The notes under the pieces: generated by a model
Told to the model about the DNA's origin: nothing
What the model saw: the letters and a program-made list of their open reading frames with translations, nothing else
Databases searched by the model: none
In this document: piece after piece, positions 12,870 to 15,865 of the stretch
Numbering within the stretch: position 1 is the first letter of the stretch
How the letters are laid out: every line of letters begins with the position of its first letter
Program-made: the position numbers and the translations under genes
Source: Dyella_B sp966430775
GTDB taxonomy: Bacteria; Pseudomonadota; Gammaproteobacteria; Xanthomonadales; Rhodanobacteraceae
Length of the DNA: 15,865 nt
Assembly: GCA_966430775.1 (NCBI GenBank)
Contig: CBJMMB010000089.1
Location: 1-15,865, forward strand
Direction: 5' to 3'

Positions 12870-14333
12870 TCAACCCTTGTTGCTGGTACCGGTGAGTGCG
12901 TTCATCGCCTGAGTCAGGTAGGAACTGGTGTTGTTGAGCGAGGACATCAGCGAGCTCAGGCTGGTGTACTGCTTGACCAATTGCTGCTGGTACACCGCCA
13001 TGCGCGCGTTCAGCGCCGTCTGTTGCGACGACAGACCGGTCAGGTCCTTGTTGAGATTGTTGATGCGCGACTGCAGCGCGCCGGAGCTGCTGTTGAAGCC
13101 GCTCACCAGGGTGCTGAGCCGCGTGGCGATGCCGCTGGTGCCGGTGAAAAGCTGCTGCACCGACGACGGATTGCTGGACAAGGTATTGGCCAGCGTGGTC
13201 GCGTTGAGCGCCAGGCTACCGTCGGAGTTACGGGTGATGCCCAGGCTGGCCAGGCTGCCGACGCTGCTGGCCGACACCTTGCTGCCCAGCACGCTGGCGA
13301 TCTGGCTCTGCACCGCCGACAAGGTGGCGTCGCCCAGCAGCACACCGGCCACCTTGGTGGTGCTGTTGTAGCTTTGCAGCTGGCTCACCGTGCTGGCGTA
13401 GGTGTTGTACGCGCTGACGAAATCGTTCACTGCCGTGCTGATCGGCGTGGTGCTCTGCGCCACCGTAAGCTGCGACGTGCCGGTGGTGGCGAGGTTGAGC
13501 GTGACGCCGGTCAGCGCGCCGCTTACGCTGTTGGTGGGGCTGTCGATGGAGATGCCGTCGATGGTCAGCTTCGCGTCCGTGGCCGCCGTGGTGGGCGTAT
13601 TGAGCGAACTGGCCAGCGCGGTGACGCCGCTGCTGCTGCTACTGTCCGCGCTTACGCTGAACGCGTTGGCCGTGCCGGTGCTCTTGGAGGTGAGCACCAG
13701 CTGGTTGCCGTTCACGCCGGCGACGATCGTGGCGGTCACGCCCGGATTGTCGCTGCCGTTGTTGATGCTGGTGGCGATCGCCGAAAGCGTGTCGGTCGCC
13801 CCCACCGTCACGTTCATGGTCTTGCCGGCCACCGTGATGTTGAGCGTGCCGGTGCCCACCGTGGCGAGCGCGGGCTGCGCCGCACTCGCGCTTTTCTGCG
13901 CGGTAGCCAGCTGCGTCACGTTGAGGTTGTAGGTGCCGGGCGCGGCGTCCGGCAGCGTGCTGACGGTGCCGAGCGTGGTGGTGGACAGGCTGGCGTTGAA
14001 GGTGCTGTAGGTGGTGCTGGAGGTCAGCTCGTTCAGCGCCGACTGCACGCCGGACAGCGCCGTCTGCAGCGCGGTGAGGCCGGCGATCTTGTTGTTGTCC
14101 TGGTTGGTCTGGTTGGTGATCTGCGCTTGCGGACCGGCTTCCTGCGCATTGACCAGCGCAGTGATGATGGCGTTGACGTCCAGCCCCGTGCCCAGGCCCA
14201 GCGAACTCAAGAGGCCCGTGCCGCTGATGTTGCCGCTGGAACTGCCGCTGCTGGAGCTGGAGGTGGAGCTGGCGCCGCTGATCGCACTGGACAGTGCGCT
14301 GTTCGTGCTGCTCACGCCGGAGATAGTGCTCAT
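12870..14333 (-). CDS. fliD: FliD, filament cap (hook-associated protein 2)
   Basis: 487 residues from the ATG at 14333 (GAGG five bases upstream); an in-frame ATG at 14378 lacks such a site and adds residues unlike FliD. The FliD_N domain starts at about residue 36 (GLGTGLDVNAIITALVNAQ) and is preceded by an unusual Ser-rich leader (about 20-35). A flagellin hook-IN motif lies about 169-226 (VTVGATDTLSAIATSINN). The C-terminal FliD_C domain ends with a long coiled coil (about 418-470). FliD caps the growing filament and folds incoming flagellin. Composition is Ala/Ser/Thr rich, as expected for an exported axial protein. No promoter of clear type is seen before it. Confidence 0.96.
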   Translation of the reverse strand: MSTISGVSSTNSALSSAISGASSTSSSSSGSSSGNISGTGLLSSLGLGTGLDVNAIITALVNAQEAGPQAQITNQTNQDNNKIAGLTALQTALSGVQSALNELTSSTTYSTFNASLSTTTLGTVSTLPDAAPGTYNLNVTQLATAQKSASAAQPALATVGTGTLNITVAGKTMNVTVGATDTLSAIATSINNGSDNPGVTATIVAGVNGNQLVLTSKSTGTANAFSVSADSSSSSGVTALASSLNTPTTAATDAKLTIDGISIDSPTNSVSGALTGVTLNLATTGTSQLTVAQSTTPISTAVNDFVSAYNTYASTVSQLQSYNSTTKVAGVLLGDATLSAVQSQIASVLGSKVSASSVGSLASLGITRNSDGSLALNATTLANTLSSNPSSVQQLFTGTSGIATRLSTLVSGFNSSSGALQSRINNLNKDLTGLSSQQTALNARMAVYQQQLVKQYTSLSSLMSSLNNTSSYLTQAMNALTGTSNKG

Positions 14334-14373
14334 GAACGCCTCATCGAAGGATGTCCGCTGCCATCGAGCCGCC

Positions 14374-14415
14374 GGCAAAGCTCACGCTGTCACGTTGATC
14401 AGTGAAAGCTTTGCC
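14374..14415. repeat. Inverted repeat in fliD leader region
   Basis: GGCAAAGCT (14374-14382) pairs with AGCTTTGCC (14407-14415), and CAC/GTG extends the stem inward past a small bulge. It lies 40-80 bp upstream of the fliD start. It could be an operator or a leader hairpin; no known consensus is matched. Confidence 0.4.
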
Positions 14416-14433
14416 CGCCGCTCGCGTGGGATT

Positions 14434-14457
14434 TCTGACGGCCCGCGGGCCGTCAGA
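14434..14457. repeat. Perfect 24-bp palindrome between fliC and fliD
   Basis: A self-complementary block running TCTGACGGCC through its centre CGCG to GGCCGTCAGA, with no loop and no T-run on either side. It sits 18 bp beyond the fliC terminator hairpin. It may be a second, back-up stop, a protein-binding dyad or mRNA structure. Confidence 0.6.
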
Positions 14458-14474
14458 CCCCTTGAAGCAAAATC

Positions 14475-14501
14475 CCGGCCATGGCTTTGCGCCATGGCCG
14501 G
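14475..14501 (-). terminator. Rho-independent-type terminator of fliC
   Basis: An 11-bp perfect GC-rich stem (CCGGCCATGGC / GCCATGGCCGG) with a 5-nt loop begins ten bases after the fliC stop. On the transcribed strand it is followed by GATTTTGC, a short U-tract. This would isolate abundant fliC message from fliD. The weak U-tract leaves room for read-through. Confidence 0.78.
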
Positions 14502-14510
14502 TGGTACCGA

Positions 14511-15743
14511 TTAACCCAGCAGCTTGAGGATCTGCTGCGGCTGGGCATTGGCGGTGGCAAGCACCGAGATACCCGCCTGTTGCAACACCTGCGACTTGCT
14601 CAACTGCGCGGTAGTGGCCGCGAAGTCGGTGTCCTGAATCGAGCTTTGTGAAGCCGTCAGGTTGGTCTGCTCCGCACCCAGCGTGGCGATGGTCGACTGG
14701 AAGCGGTTCTGCACGCCGCCGAGCTGGCTCTGGAAGTTGCTGACCTGGGTCAGCGCCACGTCCACACGCGAGATCAGGTTGTTGGCGTCATCCACCGTCA
14801 AAACGTCGCCGCCCGCCAGCGAACCGGAGGCCGTGATCACCGAACCGTCGGTGTAGGTAGCACCCGTGGCGGCAAAGCCGGTCGCGGAGGAACCCACGCC
14901 GCTGGCGCCGAAGGCCACCGCACCGTTGGTGAAGTTGAACGCCGTGCCTGCCGCGCCGGTAAGTGCCGAGCCGGAAACGGCCAGTTCGCCGGTGGAGTAG
15001 AGGTTGATGCCGCCACTGGCGTTCACCGCCGCGCTGACGCCGGCGATACCGGCCGCGTTGATCGCATCGGCCAGGCCCTGTGCGCTGCTGGCGCTGGCGC
15101 CGCTCAGGCTGTAGCTCTTGCCGTCCGCGCCTTCGATGGTCAGGCCGCTCAGGCTGATCGACTGGCCCGACACGCCGCTGGCGTTGACGAACGCGCCACT
15201 GACATTGGCCGTGGAGATTTCCGAAACCTGGCCCAGCTGCGAGGTGGTGGCGCCCTGGCCCAGCTGCACGTTGATGGCCTGGCCCACGTTCGAGCCGATC
15301 TGGAACGACAGCTGGCCCACCGATCCATTCAACACGTTGGTGCCGTTGAAGCTGGTCTGGTTGGCGATACGGGTGATTTCCGACAGGTACTGCTGCACCG
15401 AAGTGTCGATCGCGGCGCGGTCGGAAGCCTGGTACGTGCCGTTGGCGGACTGCACGGCCAGGTCACGGATGGACTGCAGGTTGGAGGTGATCTGGCTCAG
15501 CGCGGAACCCGCGGTCTGCGCCAGGTTGATGGCATCGCTTGCGTTGGTGCTGGCCTGTCCCAGACCGCCGATCTGCGTCTGGAAGCGCGAAGCAATCGCG
15601 AAGCCGGCAGCGTTGTCGGCGGCGCTGTTGATCTTCAAACCCGAGGACAGGTCACGGGTGGCCGTGCTCAACGCGCTGCCCGACTTGCTCAAGTTGTTCT
15701 GGGCCTGCAGCGAAGCGATGTTGGTATTTAGAACGAGTGACAT
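14511..15743 (-). CDS. fliC: FliC, flagellin
   Basis: 410 residues. The conserved N-terminal D0/D1 helices (about 1-145: VLNTNIASLQAQNNL, SSGLKINSAADNAAG, LQSIRDLAVQSANGT) and C-terminal D1/D0 helices (about 325-410, ending LATANAQPQQILKLLG) frame a variable central domain of about 180 residues. That domain contains a flagellin-IN type segment (GLADAINAAGIAGVSAAV). It forms the filament and is exported with FliS. The start has AGGAG six bases upstream and a sigma-28 promoter further up; a hairpin terminator follows the stop. It is the only flagellin in the window. The flg22-equivalent region keeps D43. Confidence 0.98.
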   Translation of the reverse strand: MSLVLNTNIASLQAQNNLSKSGSALSTATRDLSSGLKINSAADNAAGFAIASRFQTQIGGLGQASTNASDAINLAQTAGSALSQITSNLQSIRDLAVQSANGTYQASDRAAIDTSVQQYLSEITRIANQTSFNGTNVLNGSVGQLSFQIGSNVGQAINVQLGQGATTSQLGQVSEISTANVSGAFVNASGVSGQSISLSGLTIEGADGKSYSLSGASASSAQGLADAINAAGIAGVSAAVNASGGINLYSTGELAVSGSALTGAAGTAFNFTNGAVAFGASGVGSSATGFAATGATYTDGSVITASGSLAGGDVLTVDDANNLISRVDVALTQVSNFQSQLGGVQNRFQSTIATLGAEQTNLTASQSSIQDTDFAATTAQLSKSQVLQQAGISVLATANAQPQQILKLLG

Positions 15744-15749
15744 GGATGT

Positions 15750-15754
15750 CTCCT
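15750..15754 (-). promoter_or_regulatory. fliC ribosome binding site
   Basis: AGGAG on the minus strand, six bases before the ATG at 15743. It is a near-ideal site, matching the high expression expected of flagellin, and it decides the start. Confidence 0.85.
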
Positions 15755-15825
15755 GAAACCGGATAGGTGGTACTCAAGCCGGCGGGGTCCAGTCACGTTT
15801 TGCTGTGCCGACCGCCTCAGGGACT

Positions 15826-15852
15826 TTTTCGGCGCTGGCGGGGATTACTTGA
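15826..15852 (-). promoter_or_regulatory. Sigma-28 (FliA) promoter of fliC
   Basis: The minus strand reads TCAAGTAA, an 11-bp spacer, then GCCGAAAA, compared with the consensus TAAAGTTT-N11-GCCGATAA. The spacing is exact and the key GCCGA and AAG bases are present. Predicted start is near 15819, giving a leader of about 75 nt. This fits a class-IV, late flagellin gene. Confidence 0.85.
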
Positions 15853-15865
15853 GATTTTTTTTGCT

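Noticed and set aside
14376..14390. Sigma-54 promoter for fliD
   Set aside because: The minus strand has TTGC at the right distance, but the -24 block reads CAGCGT and lacks GG.
12639..14405. 588-codon open frame on the plus strand
   Set aside because: Antisense to fliD and fliS; Gly/Arg/Val/His-rich translation typical of shadow frames.
1..15865. Insertion sequence, prophage, tRNA, rRNA or defence system
   Set aside because: No transposase, integrase, phage, tRNA/rRNA or defence-like gene was seen; apart from REP-like repeats the window is a syntenic flagellar cluster.

Overview
The window is almost entirely a flagellar gene cluster. Every convincing gene lies on the minus strand, so it reads from right to left. 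Gene content and order (fliC-fliD-fliS-fliT-PilZ-fleQ-fliE-F-G-H-I-J-K-L-M-N-O), a FleQ-type sigma-54 activator, high GC and GTAG-bounded inverted repeats together suggest a gammaproteobacterium of the Xanthomonadales/Lysobacterales. Rhodanobacteraceae (Dyella/Luteibacter/Rhodanobacter-like) is my best guess, from general similarity only.

Layout in transcription order. (1) 15865-12133, late filament genes: fliC has a sigma-28-type promoter (15826-15852) and its own terminator. It is followed by fliD-fliS-fliT, which encode the cap, the flagellin chaperone and the FliD/FliT-family chaperone, packed with 3-nt spacing or ATGA overlap. (2) 12132-10844, regulatory stretch: a REP-like inverted pair, an atypical PilZ-domain gene, and a 369-bp leader before fleQ. 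The leader holds a sigma-54-like promoter, a dyad and a CRP/Clp-like site. The rpoN2 and vemR genes that sit here in Xanthomonas are absent. (3) 10843-9380, fleQ, the class-II master activator. (4) 9398-2309, basal body, switch and export genes fliE-F-G-H-I-J-K, starting from a perfect sigma-54 promoter embedded in the last codons of fleQ. An 86-bp REPIN-type palindrome interrupts this run between fliG and fliH. (5) 2075-1, fliL-M-N-O (fliO cut by the window edge), with a second perfect sigma-54 promoter before fliL and a second REPIN before that.

How it fits together: FleQ with RpoN should switch on fliE-K and fliL onward, giving the MS ring (FliF), rod adaptor (FliE), C-ring (FliG, FliM, FliN), export ATPase complex (FliH, FliI, FliJ), hook-length ruler (FliK), FliL and export gate (FliO). 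The sigma-28 factor (not in the window) then drives fliC once the hook is done. The PilZ protein and FleQ are the two places where c-di-GMP could enter.

No undescribed protein system is visible; all protein genes belong to known families. The parts worth a second look are regulatory: a promoter written inside fleQ codons, a possible sigma-54 promoter with an operator-like dyad in front of fleQ, a REPIN whose stem can reach the fliH ribosome binding site, and a FleQ that keeps two of three known c-di-GMP contact motifs but not the third. All function calls are from reading the sequence without database searches.
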